Below are positions 26,347-34,298 of a stretch of 52,103 nucleotides of DNA, piece by piece. This DNA is from Verrucomicrobiia bacterium (GTDB taxonomy: Bacteria > Verrucomicrobiota > Verrucomicrobiia > Limisphaerales > UBA11358), in NCBI GenBank assembly GCA_031290985.1, contig JARLJW010000111.1, forward strand, positions 1 to 52,103, in the 5' to 3' direction. The notes below the pieces were generated by a model, which saw nothing but the letters and a program-made list of their open reading frames with translations, did no database searches and had not been told where the DNA came from. The position numbers and the translations under genes are program-made. Numbering within the stretch: position 1 is the stretch's first letter; every line of letters starts with the position of its first letter.

Positions 26347-27105
26347 ATGAAATCCCGGCGCGCATTTACGTTGATTGAACTGCTGGTGGTGATTGCGATC
26401 ATCGCCATCTTGGCGGCGCTGTTGCTGCCGGCATTGACCGCAGCCAAGACGAAGGCGCAAAAGATCGCGTGCCTGAACAACATCCGCCAACTGGGCACGG
26501 CCTGGATCATGTACACGGGGGAGAGCAACGGACGCATACCGACGTGCCAGCCGTTTGACCCGGCCACCTTCGCCATCAACCAGACTGCGTGGGTGCGCGG
26601 CGTGGCGGCGATCTTGAGTCCGCCGGGCGCTTTCGGCCAGGTGGATGCCGGCGTGCTGGATTGCACGAACCAGCACGCGCTGGCGCTGGGGTCGCTTTTT
26701 CCCAATATCACGTCCTACAACGTGTACCGGTGCCCGGGTGACAAGCGGGAGGTGGACGGCGTGCCGTATCTGCGGAGTTATTCGATGAACAACTGGATGA
26801 ACGGCGAACCGTTCGCCAACGTGGCCAATGCCCTGGACACGACCCACCGGCTGTTCAAGAGCGAATCCAGCATCACCAGCCCGTCGCAGTTGTATGTGTT
26901 CATCGACGAGGATGCGAGCACGATCAATGACGGGATGTTCGTGGTTTATATGGACCCGGCGCAGGGGTTGCAGGATCAACCGGCGCTCCGGCACAAGACG
27001 GGCTATCCGCTGACGTTCGCGGACGGGCACGCGGAGCTGTTCAAGCTGTTCGGCAACGGCCAGGACCTGTTCAATCTGGAGAATGCCGCGACCGTGCCCA
27101 ATTGA
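26347..27105 (+). CDS. Prepilin-like protein 9 (type B)
   Basis: A product of about 252 residues, leader MKSRRA. It has CLNNIRQLGTAWIMYTGESNG, CTNQHALALGSLFPN, VYRCPGDKREVDGVPYLRSY, SMNNWMNGEPF, FIDEDASTINDGMFVVYMD and the terminal LTFADGHAELFKLF. Its residues 1-5 and helix match the type B gene at 24683. An in-frame ATG-less extension upstream to 26299 is unlikely because prepilin leaders are short. It closes the array; repeats occupy the gap before argG. Confidence 0.87.
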   Translation: MKSRRAFTLIELLVVIAIIAILAALLLPALTAAKTKAQKIACLNNIRQLGTAWIMYTGESNGRIPTCQPFDPATFAINQTAWVRGVAAILSPPGAFGQVDAGVLDCTNQHALALGSLFPNITSYNVYRCPGDKREVDGVPYLRSYSMNNWMNGEPFANVANALDTTHRLFKSESSITSPSQLYVFIDEDASTINDGMFVVYMDPAQGLQDQPALRHKTGYPLTFADGHAELFKLFGNGQDLFNLENAATVPN

Positions 27106-27145
27106 TTTGGAGAAGGTCTTATTGAGGTTTGCGCAATATGGTGAC

Positions 27146-27247
27146 GGCGCGCGGGCTTTAGCCCGCTTCAATGTCTCAAACGCCGGCAGGCTGGGTGTTT
27201 TACGCGTGCTGCCGCTTTGGACATTGAAGCGGCGTAAACGCCGCGCC
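27146..27247. repeat. REP-like element, family A, paired palindromes
   Basis: Two small hairpins, CGGGC-TTTA-GCCCG and CGGCG-TAAA-CGCCG, stand in inverted orientation and are joined by matching CTTCAATGTC / GACATTGAAG arms. The hairpin stems differ by compensating bases, so structure rather than sequence is kept. Relatives are at 31255-31283 and 34152-34174. Confidence 0.65.
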
Positions 27248-27323
27248 CCGCTCGCGCCACCGCCGTGTCACTGCATTGCACAGGGTGGGCCTGGGTACTA
27301 GGGTGACCCTTGGCAAAGCGGAC

Positions 27324-27365
27324 GCGCTGCGGCTGATCCCGCAAGCGGGACACAGCCGCGCTCCG
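27324..27365. repeat. REP-like palindrome, family B (copy 2)
   Basis: GCTGCGGCTGATCCCGC, a short AA spacer, then GCGGGACACAGCCGC. It is nearly identical to 31331-31373 and related to 4666-4697. Confidence 0.65.
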
Positions 27366-27441
27366 GGAAAAGTCCAGGCCAGGACAATGCCGCAATTTCC
27401 ACTTTGCGTTCGTCGCCGCTTCGCGGTTTAATACCCGTCAC

Positions 27442-28668
27442 ATGAAAATTGTTTTAGCATACTCGGGCGGTCTCGACACCTCGGTCCTCATGTCCTGGAT
27501 CAAGGAAAAGTACAACGCGGAAATGATCGGCTTCTGCGCCGACATCGGGCAGGAAGAGGAATTGAACGGCCTGGAAAAGAAGGCCATCAAAACCGGCGCC
27601 TCCAAGATCTACATTGATAATTTGCAGGAGGAATTTGCGAAGGATTTTATTTATCCGATGATCCGCGCGGGGGCGATCTATGAAGGACAATATTTTCTCG
27701 GCACCAGCATCGCGCGCCCGCTCATCGCCAAGCGCATGGTGGAGATCGCCAAAAAGGAAAAGGCCGATGCCATCGCGCACGGTGCGACAGGCAAGGGAAA
27801 CGACCAGGTGCGTTTCGAACTCACCGCCGCCGCGCTCGCGCCGAACCTGCAGGTGATCGCGCCGTGGCGGGATGAACGGTATCGCAGCGAATTCCCGGGT
27901 CGGCAGGAGATGATCGATTATTGCGCGAAGCACAAGATTCCCGTGCAGGCGAGCGCCAAGAAACCGTACTCCATGGACCGCAACCTCCTCCACATCTCGT
28001 ACGAGGCGGGCATCCTGGAAGATCCGTGGTATGACAGCTACGACCTCAAGAACCGCGGCTATTTCTGCACGCTCTCGGTGCTGCCAGAAGACGCACCGGA
28101 CAAGCCGGAATTTGTGGAGCTCGATTTCGTGAAGGGCGATTGCGTGGCGGTCAACGGCAAGAAGCTGAACCCGCTCGGCGTGATGAAGGCGTTGAACAAG
28201 CTGGGCGGCAAGCACGGCGTCGGGCGCGTGGACATGGTGGAGAACCGGTTCGTGGGCATGAAGAGCCGCGGCGTGTATGAGACGCCGGGCGGCGCGATCC
28301 TGCATTTTGCGCATCGCCAGATGGAAAGTTTGACGATGGACCGCGAGGTCATGCACCAGCGCGATGCGCTCATTCCGAAATATGCCGAGCTGGTGTACAA
28401 CGGTTTCTGGTATGCGCCGGAACGTTACGCGCTCCAGGCCTATGTCGAGGAATCACAGAAGAATGTCAGCGGCACGGTGCGCGTGAAGCTGTACAAGGGC
28501 AACATCATGGTCACCGGCCGCAAGTCCAAGGTGAGCCTGTACAATCCGCACATCGCCACCATGGAAGCCGATCCGACCAAGGCGTACAACCAAGACGATG
28601 CGACGGGCTTCATCCGGTTGAACGGGTTGCGCCTGAAAGTCGCGGCGAAGGTGCATAAAAAGAAATAG
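27442..28668 (+). CDS. argG: Argininosuccinate synthase
   Basis: Joins citrulline and aspartate at the cost of ATP in arginine synthesis. The cytosolic protein has 408 residues, normal for the family. Motifs include the P-loop AYSGGLDTSV, ADIGQEEEL, GTSIARPLIA, AHGATGKGNDQVRFEL, IAPWRD, SYEAGILEDPW, GGKHGVGRVDMVENRFVGMKSRG and the C-terminal tail KSKVSLYNPHIATM. No other arg gene is adjacent. A strong intrinsic terminator follows the stop by 30 bases, so this is a single-gene transcript. Together with tRNA-Arg it is housekeeping content in an otherwise accessory-looking region. Confidence 0.97.
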   Translation: MKIVLAYSGGLDTSVLMSWIKEKYNAEMIGFCADIGQEEELNGLEKKAIKTGASKIYIDNLQEEFAKDFIYPMIRAGAIYEGQYFLGTSIARPLIAKRMVEIAKKEKADAIAHGATGKGNDQVRFELTAAALAPNLQVIAPWRDERYRSEFPGRQEMIDYCAKHKIPVQASAKKPYSMDRNLLHISYEAGILEDPWYDSYDLKNRGYFCTLSVLPEDAPDKPEFVELDFVKGDCVAVNGKKLNPLGVMKALNKLGGKHGVGRVDMVENRFVGMKSRGVYETPGGAILHFAHRQMESLTMDREVMHQRDALIPKYAELVYNGFWYAPERYALQAYVEESQKNVSGTVRVKLYKGNIMVTGRKSKVSLYNPHIATMEADPTKAYNQDDATGFIRLNGLRLKVAAKVHKKK

Positions 28669-28698
28669 TCGTCAGCGACGACGGGCCAATAGTTTCAA

Positions 28699-28730
28699 AG
28701 CCCACGGCGGGAGCCGTGGGCTTTTGTTTT
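28699..28730 (+). terminator. Intrinsic terminator of argG
   Basis: A perfect ten-base-pair stem AGCCCACGGC / GCCGTGGGCT with a four-base loop is followed by TTTGTTTT. It is the clearest rho-independent terminator of the window. Confidence 0.88.
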
Positions 28731-28785
28731 GATAAGCGACGGTTGTCGTCCGGTCAGAATTCCCGTTTGTGGCCGTATATCAGGC

Positions 28786-28856
28786 GATGTCGCTCCTGAC
28801 GGAGCTTGAGATTTTTGGCGATGGGTTTCTACAGAGATGTCGCGCCTACGGCGCTG
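28786..28856. repeat. Pair of GATGTCGC palindromes
   Basis: GATGTCGCTCCTGACGGAGCT (28786-28806) and GATGTCGCGCCTACGGCGCTG (28836-28856) are direct copies. Their internal stems, GCTCC/GGAGC and GCGCC/GGCGC, differ by compensating changes, as in family A. They lie in the leader between argG and the first acetyltransferase. Confidence 0.5.
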
Positions 28857-28945
28857 CGGGGGGGCGCGTCTACCGATGCTGCATTGCCAAGCGGGTGACG
28901 ATTGAGATAAGTTTTGGCGCAGCCAAACTTTTCACAAGGGAAAAA

Positions 28946-29482
28946 ATGAACCAAATCAACAATAGTCGGGTGATCATCCGTCCGTCGGAGGCCGGTGACT
29001 GTGAGGCTTTTCTCACGGCGGTGCGGCGGAGCCGGGCGGTGCATGGGAGCTGGATCAACCGGAAGGCCAAAACGCCGGCGGAATATCAAAAATATCTGGA
29101 GAAGTGCGAGAAAGGAGCGAACCATTTCTATTGTGTGTTTCACCGGGAAACGGGCGGTCTCGTGGGCGTGATTAACTTGAACAATCCGGTGCTGGGGGTG
29201 CTTTGCAGCGCTTCGGTGGGGTATTACGCCTTTGCGCCGTATGCGGGACAGGGGTTGATGGGCGAGGGGTTGCAGCTGGTGTTGCGGCAGGCTTTCACCA
29301 AGCACAAGCTGCATCGTGTGGAGGCGGACATCCAGCCGAAGAACCGCGCTTCCCTGGCGCTGGCGAAGAAGTGCGGGTTTGTGAAGGAGGGTTTTTCCCG
29401 GCGGTTCGCCAAGATCCGCGGGCGGTGGCGGGACCATGAACGCTGGGCGATCTTGGCCGAGGATTTTAGGAAACGGAAATGA
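28946..29482 (+). CDS. GNAT N-acetyltransferase (RimJ-like)
   Basis: Transfers an acetyl group from acetyl-CoA to an amine; in the RimJ/RimL-type subgroup the target is often a protein N-terminus or antibiotic. The protein has about 178 residues and begins VIIRPSEAGDCEAFLTAVRRS, with GVINLNNPVLG, then SVGYYAFAPYAGQGLMGEGL (acetyl-CoA-binding loop, a variation of Q/R-x-x-G-x-G/A) and ADIQPKNRASLALAKKCGF near the end. The start at 28946 follows CAAGGG; longer frames upstream run through the palindromes. The next acetyltransferase begins inside its stop (ATGA). Substrate unknown. Confidence 0.87.
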   Translation: MNQINNSRVIIRPSEAGDCEAFLTAVRRSRAVHGSWINRKAKTPAEYQKYLEKCEKGANHFYCVFHRETGGLVGVINLNNPVLGVLCSASVGYYAFAPYAGQGLMGEGLQLVLRQAFTKHKLHRVEADIQPKNRASLALAKKCGFVKEGFSRRFAKIRGRWRDHERWAILAEDFRKRK

Positions 29483-29916
29483 ACTTTCGTCGTGCAACCC
29501 AGGCGGATTGCGGCCTGCTGGCGGAGCTGAACCATCAGTTGATCCGCGATGAGGGGCATCGGAACCCGATGACGGTGCCGGAACTGGAGGAACGCATGGC
29601 GGTCTGGCTGGCGGATGGATATGTGGCGGTGCTTTTTCAGGAGGGCAAAGAGGTCGTCGCGTATGCCGTGTATCGCGAGGAGCCGGAGAAGATTTATCTG
29701 CGGCATCTGTTCGTGGTGCGGGAGCGGCGGCGGCAGGGCATCGGGCGGCAGGCGGTGGAGCTGCTGCGTTCGAAAATCTGGCCGCCGGGCAGGCGGCTGA
29801 CGGTGGATGTGCTGGTTCACAACACCCCGACGGTGGCGTTCTGGCGGGCGATGGGGTATCAGGATTATGCGCTGACGCTGGAGATTTTGCCGGAGGCAGG
29901 CATGACGTCACTCTGA
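29479..29916 (+). CDS. GNAT N-acetyltransferase
   Basis: A small cytosolic protein of 145 residues with the GNAT core: FRRATQADCGLLAEL at the start, VVAYAVYREEPEKIYLRHLFVV as the central strands, the acetyl-CoA pyrophosphate loop RERRRQGIGRQA (about 92-103) and HNTPTVAFWRAMGYQDY at the end. It is translationally coupled (ATGA) to the preceding, unrelated acetyltransferase, so two GNAT proteins are made from one message. Substrate unknown. Confidence 0.88.
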   Translation: MNFRRATQADCGLLAELNHQLIRDEGHRNPMTVPELEERMAVWLADGYVAVLFQEGKEVVAYAVYREEPEKIYLRHLFVVRERRRQGIGRQAVELLRSKIWPPGRRLTVDVLVHNTPTVAFWRAMGYQDYALTLEILPEAGMTSL

Positions 29917-30009
29917 ATCCCCAAGAATTCAATCCTCTGTGCGTCTGGTGGCACAGGGATTGACCCGGCTTATTCTTGTGATAGGGTCGAATTAGCAAAA
30001 CGATCAGAT

Positions 30010-31191
30010 ATGAAACCGGGCAACATGGTCATAACAGCATTCGCCAATCGAGAACATTTGCGGCGGGGCCTTGTCTTCTGCCTGCTGACCGGGTTGGGGG
30101 CGTTTTTTCCGCTGGAGGCCAAACCGGTTGCGGGTCATGTCGTGGGCTGGAATTATACGGCATCGGTTCCCAATGATCTGCCGGCGAACCTGACGAACAT
30201 CGTGGCGATTTCTTCATGTGCCGCCGGAAATTATTACTGCCTAAATCTCGCCCTGCGGGAAAATGGAACGGTGGTGGCGTGGGGCAGGAATTCCCTCGGG
30301 CAGACTCTGGCGAGTGTCCCGGCCGGGGTGCAGAATGTCGCCGGCATCGCGGCGGGCGGTGATCACTATCTGGCACTCAAAGGTGACGGGACCGTTTATG
30401 CCTGGCAAAGCACCGCACTGCTTTCCGTGCCGGCTTATGTGACCAATGTGGCCGCCATCGCGGCCGGGCCGGGCGGGTACAGCCTGGCGCTCACGAAGGC
30501 CGGCGGGGTTCTTTCGTGGACTCATGGATCGGGAAATTATGTCCTGCCGTCCGGCTTGGACAGCAATGTGCAGGCAATCGCCGGTGGGCCCGCTTTTTTC
30601 GCAGCGCTCAAGAGCAATGGCGTGGTGGTGGCCTGGGGTTTGAACAATCTCGGGCAAACCAATGTGCCCGCAGGGACGACCAATTTTGCGGCGGTGGCGG
30701 TTGACTATATTCACGGCGTCGGGTTCAACACCAACGGCACCGTGGCGGCGTGGGGAGCCAGTTGGAGCGGAAGCGGGCAGGCCACTGTGCCCGCCGGCTT
30801 GAGCAACATGGTGGCGGTCGCGGCGGGCGGGGTGAAGGGCAGTCATAGTCTTGTACTTAAGAGTGACGGGACGGTTTCAACGTGGGGAGAAGCGCAGACG
30901 GCGATTCCCGGCAACGTAAGCAATGTGGTGGCGATCGCCGCGGGTGATTACTACAACCTGGCCATCGTGGCGGACTGGAAAATTTCGGCGATGAATGTTA
31001 CCAACCAAAAACCGGCGATCCGGTTCTATTCATTTGCCGGCCAGCATTACGTGGTGGAATATGCGACCAACCTGCCGCCGGGCAATTGGGCACCCTTGAC
31101 GCAGACCAATCTCGGCACGGGTGGCGACATGATCATCGTGGATACCAATGCGCCGGGCCCCGGACGGTTTTACCGGGTGAAACAGTGGTGA
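30010..31191 (+). CDS. Secreted RCC1-repeat (beta-propeller) protein
   Basis: An exported protein of 393 residues, with a hydrophobic signal around 20-38. At least five RCC1-type repeats follow, each about 50 residues, with the recurring pattern NVVAIAAG..HSLALK.DGTV.AWG and linkers of the type VPAG(V/L/T). They should build a beta-propeller for binding. The tail (about 325-393) is the beta module YVVEYATNLPPGNWAPL..FYRVKQW, shared with three other secreted proteins here. Ligand and role are unknown. TTGACC at 29960-29965 could be a -35 box, but the matching -10 is weak. Confidence 0.85.
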   Translation: MKPGNMVITAFANREHLRRGLVFCLLTGLGAFFPLEAKPVAGHVVGWNYTASVPNDLPANLTNIVAISSCAAGNYYCLNLALRENGTVVAWGRNSLGQTLASVPAGVQNVAGIAAGGDHYLALKGDGTVYAWQSTALLSVPAYVTNVAAIAAGPGGYSLALTKAGGVLSWTHGSGNYVLPSGLDSNVQAIAGGPAFFAALKSNGVVVAWGLNNLGQTNVPAGTTNFAAVAVDYIHGVGFNTNGTVAAWGASWSGSGQATVPAGLSNMVAVAAGGVKGSHSLVLKSDGTVSTWGEAQTAIPGNVSNVVAIAAGDYYNLAIVADWKISAMNVTNQKPAIRFYSFAGQHYVVEYATNLPPGNWAPLTQTNLGTGGDMIIVDTNAPGPGRFYRVKQW

Positions 31192-31221
31192 TGGGGCATT
31201 TGTTCCGCTTTGCAGTATTTC

Positions 31222-31283
31222 TTCAAGCGCTCCATCGCGGTGGATTTGAATGGTGAAGCGGCATAAATGCCGCGGTCCATTGA
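31222..31283. repeat. REP-like element, family A (copy 2) beside a second palindrome
   Basis: GAAGCGGCATAAATGCCGCG (31255-31274) matches the family A hairpin. Before it, TTCAAGCGCTCCATCGCGG followed by TGGATTTGAA forms an inverted repeat with TCCA/TGGA and TTCAA/TTGAA arms. Confidence 0.55.
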
Positions 31284-31330
31284 TGTTATATGGGTGCGGG
31301 TGGAAGCGTGAGCCATGGGTTGGTTACGTT

Positions 31331-31373
31331 GCTGCGGCTGATCCCGCGCGGCGCGGGACACAGCCGCGCTCCG
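31331..31373. repeat. REP-like palindrome, family B (copy 3)
   Basis: GCTGCGGCTGATCCCGC, then GCGG, then CGCGGGACACAGCCGC. Identical arms to 27324-27365 with a slightly longer centre. It ends seven bases before the stop of the minus-strand oxidoreductase. Confidence 0.65.
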
Positions 31374-31379
31374 TGCAAC

Positions 31380-32900
31380 TCACGCCAGCTCTGGCACCAC
31401 AAACGGCGCGCGGTATTGGGGGCGGAGCAAGGCGTTTGCGGCTTCTGAAAATTCCCCGGAGAAATTTTCCTGACCCGGGGTCAACGTCAAGGCGGCGCCA
31501 AGGGTCAGCGGGGTTTTGGTGAAATCCACGCCGTGAGTTTTCAGGTGTTCAACCATGCGGCCGGTGGCTTCGGCGGTGAGGGTGCTGCCCGCAGTGCGTT
31601 CGGCGAGTTCGCCGGCAGTCATAGTGCGGCCGACTTGATGGGAGAGGTTGCCGAGATGGCACAGGGCGCTGGAGACGTGGCCTTCATCCACCGGCCCGTA
31701 CTGGTCGGCGGTTTTGCGGCTGCGCACGACATCAATGTAATTCTGCATGTGCCGGTCATGGCCCTTGAATTCCTTGATGACCTTGCCGTCGCGGTCGTGC
31801 GCGGTGGCGGTAAAATAATTCGGTACGATGACGCGGCCGCCTTCGCATTCGACGACGATGCCGATGGAGACGCCATGATATTTGTCCATGGTGGCGGCGG
31901 CGGCATCGGCGGCATCGGCGCTGTTCATGGCCGAGGTGTCGACGTCACTGCCTTTACCCGGTTTGGCGGGGAGGCCGCGGACTTCGAAAATGAGCGGGGC
32001 AGTTTTGTAATCGTGGACGATGACCTGGGTGTTGGGCGTTTCGCCATCGTCGACATAGCCGACGCGGCCGCCGATGCTGAAGGTGTGGCGCGGGAGGCCG
32101 GGCTCGCCGAGAAACCAGCGGGCAACATCCATCTGGTGGATGCCTTGGTTGCCGACATCGCCGTTGCCGTAGGGCCAGAACCAATGCCATTCGTAATGCA
32201 CGGAGCCGTTCTTTTTGGAATTGCGGCGCGAGGACAGGATGGGGGCCGGGCCGCTCCAGATATCGTAATTGATGCTGGCCGGGATGGGCTGGGGGCCGGT
32301 GGTTTTGCCGATGCTGTCGCGGCGTTTGTAGCACAGGCCGCGCGAGGCGATGATCTTGCCGAGCTGGCCGGAGCGCACCCAGGCGACGGCCTCCTGCATG
32401 CCTTCGCCGGAGCGGATCTGGGTGCCGGCCTGGACGACGCGGTTGTATTTTTTGGCGGCGGCGGCAAGCTGGCGACCTTCCCAGACGTTGTGGGATACGG
32501 GTTTCTCGACGTACACGTCCTTGCCGGCCTGGCAGGCCCAGATGCCGGCGAGCGAATGCCAGTGGTTGGGCGTGGCGATGGTGACGGCATCGACATCCGA
32601 CGCGGCGAACAATTCGCGAAGGTCGGTGTAGGTTTTGATGGAAGCGGCATCAATGCCTTGAAGCTTTTTCGCTTTTTCCAACACGGCAGTGTCGGGGTCG
32701 CACAACGCGACGATGCGGACGCCTTTGATGGCGGCTAGGCTGGCAACGTGATTTTTTCCGCGCCCGTTGAGGCCGATGACGGCGACGCGGACATCGCTGT
32801 TCGCGCCGGGGACTTGCGACCAGGAGCGGGCGAAAAAGGCCAGGGTGCCGGCGGCGAGGGCGGAGGTTTTAAGGAAAGAGCGGCGGTTGAGTGAGGGCAT
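31380..32900 (-). CDS. Gfo/Idh/MocA oxidoreductase with Tat signal
   Basis: An exported NAD(P)-dependent sugar or cyclitol oxidoreductase of about 506 residues. The N-terminus has a twin-arginine signal (SLNRRSFLKTSALAAGTLAFF), meaning export folded with cofactor. The Rossmann fold starts RVAVIGLNGRGKNH, followed by ALCDPDTAV, TIATPNHWHS and the hallmark VYVEKPVSHN (Lys for catalysis). The C-terminal domain has WHWFWPYGNGDVGNQGIHQMDVARW, typical of the large secreted verrucomicrobial/planctomycete subgroup. I start at 32900; the open frame upstream covers a palindrome. The DUF6807 gene lies 146 bp upstream on the same strand, a common pairing in sugar catabolism. Confidence 0.9.
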   Translation of the reverse strand: MPSLNRRSFLKTSALAAGTLAFFARSWSQVPGANSDVRVAVIGLNGRGKNHVASLAAIKGVRIVALCDPDTAVLEKAKKLQGIDAASIKTYTDLRELFAASDVDAVTIATPNHWHSLAGIWACQAGKDVYVEKPVSHNVWEGRQLAAAAKKYNRVVQAGTQIRSGEGMQEAVAWVRSGQLGKIIASRGLCYKRRDSIGKTTGPQPIPASINYDIWSGPAPILSSRRNSKKNGSVHYEWHWFWPYGNGDVGNQGIHQMDVARWFLGEPGLPRHTFSIGGRVGYVDDGETPNTQVIVHDYKTAPLIFEVRGLPAKPGKGSDVDTSAMNSADAADAAAATMDKYHGVSIGIVVECEGGRVIVPNYFTATAHDRDGKVIKEFKGHDRHMQNYIDVVRSRKTADQYGPVDEGHVSSALCHLGNLSHQVGRTMTAGELAERTAGSTLTAEATGRMVEHLKTHGVDFTKTPLTLGAALTLTPGQENFSGEFSEAANALLRPQYRAPFVVPELA

Positions 32901-32974
32901 AAAGGGAGGGTTATCAGGAGCGGTTGACGTGCGCCGCGTTTTAAGAATTGTGAGCCTTTCACCCCTCACCCTAA

Positions 32975-32999
32975 CCCTCTCCCCTCGGAGGGGAGAGGG
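32975..32999. repeat. Palindrome CCCTCTCCCCT / AGGGGAGAGGG
   Basis: An 11-bp perfect stem with a three-base loop, preceded by CACCCTAA. This repeat type is widespread in unrelated GC-rich genomes. It lies between the DUF6807 gene and the oxidoreductase and could stabilise or end the upstream message. Confidence 0.65.
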
Positions 33000-33046
33000 G
33001 ACTAAAAAGCGGTTGGGGCGCAGCATATGCTTGGACTGGTGGGAGT

Positions 33047-34084
33047 TCATTTTCCGGCGGCGTAGGCGGCGTATTGTTCGGCGATCCGGGCGGCTTTTTC
33101 ATCGCCATTGTGAAAATAGAAACGGTAGCGCAAGGTCAGGGTGCCGCCGGCGGGGATGGTGTAGTCGCCAGCGTGGGGCTGGTCCGGGAGTTTTTCGTAA
33201 TCGTGCTTGCCGAACGGATTGGCGCCAAACAGGCCGTAATCGCGGGCCATCCAGTATGTGGGGTGGCGGAGATTTTCGGGATGGTCGAAGATGGCGACGC
33301 CGTAGGTTTTACCGTTGAGCTGGGAATAATAATCGCACCAGTCGGCGCGTTTGCCCCAGGTTTCGCCATCGCGCAGGCCGGTGGCGTTCACGATGTGGCC
33401 GGCACTGCTCGCGCGGCTCAGAACATTGCTGCCCTCGCCGGTGATGCCGGCGCCGCCGCCCTGATGCTTGTGCGGCATGGTCATCCATTGGGCGAGGCGC
33501 AGGGCCATGGTGCCATCCTTGTTGTCGCCCAGGAGCAGCGGTTCATTGGCCGGGGCATGCAGGGTGACTTCGTAATCAATCATCCGCGCATCGGTGGTGG
33601 CGCGGAAGCGGAGGGTGCGTTCGTCGGTGCAGATGATTTTGCCGCCGGGCGCGATCCAGTTGTCGTGGGTGTGGATGGAGCCGTCGGGGTCCGTGGTAAA
33701 CTGGGCTTGAACGGTGCGGCCTTTGTCGGAGGGCGATTTGCCGGCGTCACCTTTGCCTTCGTTCCAGAAATCCACGCCGTTGACCATGCTGTGTTCAAAC
33801 CACAGCGAGCGGTGCCAGGGGTGGTCGGTGTCTTCGCCGGCAACCTTTTTCATGGGAAAGTTCCGGGTCATGGGCGTGCCATCGGTGGCGAGAATGGGAT
33901 AGCAGTAAGGCCGGGAGGCGCCGTCGCCGTAGATGTATTCAGTGAAAAGCTGGCCGCCGATTTCAACGCGGACACGGTCGGCGAGCGGGATGAGTTTGAC
34001 GGCGGTGGCCATGTCAGCGGCTTGGAGGGGGAACCACACGGAGGAAAGGCACAAGGCCGCCAGGGACAACTTGCAGGCGTTCAT
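33047..34084 (-). CDS. DUF6807 (PmoA-like) secreted protein
   Basis: An exported protein of 345 residues: signal peptide (MNACKLSLAALCLSSVWFPLQA), then a beta-rich domain with LFTEYIYGDGASRPYCYPIL, DHPWHRSLWFEHSMVNGVDFW, TDERTLRFRATTDARMIDYEVTL and RHPTYWMARDYGLFGANPFG. This is the DUF6807 family, catalogued in Pfam as PmoA; despite the name it is not a subunit of methane monooxygenase. It often stands beside Gfo/Idh/MocA genes, as here, and probably acts in sugar metabolism outside the cytoplasm. Exact role unknown. Confidence 0.86.
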   Translation of the reverse strand: MNACKLSLAALCLSSVWFPLQAADMATAVKLIPLADRVRVEIGGQLFTEYIYGDGASRPYCYPILATDGTPMTRNFPMKKVAGEDTDHPWHRSLWFEHSMVNGVDFWNEGKGDAGKSPSDKGRTVQAQFTTDPDGSIHTHDNWIAPGGKIICTDERTLRFRATTDARMIDYEVTLHAPANEPLLLGDNKDGTMALRLAQWMTMPHKHQGGGAGITGEGSNVLSRASSAGHIVNATGLRDGETWGKRADWCDYYSQLNGKTYGVAIFDHPENLRHPTYWMARDYGLFGANPFGKHDYEKLPDQPHAGDYTIPAGGTLTLRYRFYFHNGDEKAARIAEQYAAYAAGK

Positions 34085-34151
34085 GGGAAGAAGGATGTTT
34101 TATGGCGGGGGAAGGTTACAATCTTAAAGGCGGTGGCGGCCTAACCTTGCG

Positions 34152-34174
34152 GAGCGCGGCATTTACCGCTTCAG
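34152..34174. repeat. REP-like palindrome, family A (copy 3)
   Basis: GAGCGCGGCATTTACCGCTT in reverse orientation relative to 31255-31274, with one base missing in one arm. It lies in the gap between the DUF6807 gene and the SGNH hydrolase; I see nothing else in that gap. Confidence 0.5.
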
Positions 34175-34298
34175 TTCACGCCGGCCCAACGCACATGACC
34201 CTTTCTTGATACCCGGTTATTCAAGCGTTGAATCGGCTTGAAGCCACCGCCCCGTTCACCCTTCTCAACTCACCCATGCGCTCATTCACAATTGATTG

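Noticed and set aside
30010..31191. RCC1 repeats as a sign of eukaryotic contamination or transfer
   Set aside because: Bacterial exported RCC1-repeat proteins are common, and this one carries the same C-terminal module and base composition as its neighbours.
33047..34084. Methane monooxygenase subunit, as the family name PmoA suggests
   Set aside because: No PmoA membrane helices or copper ligands are present; the protein is a soluble exported DUF6807 type beside a sugar oxidoreductase.
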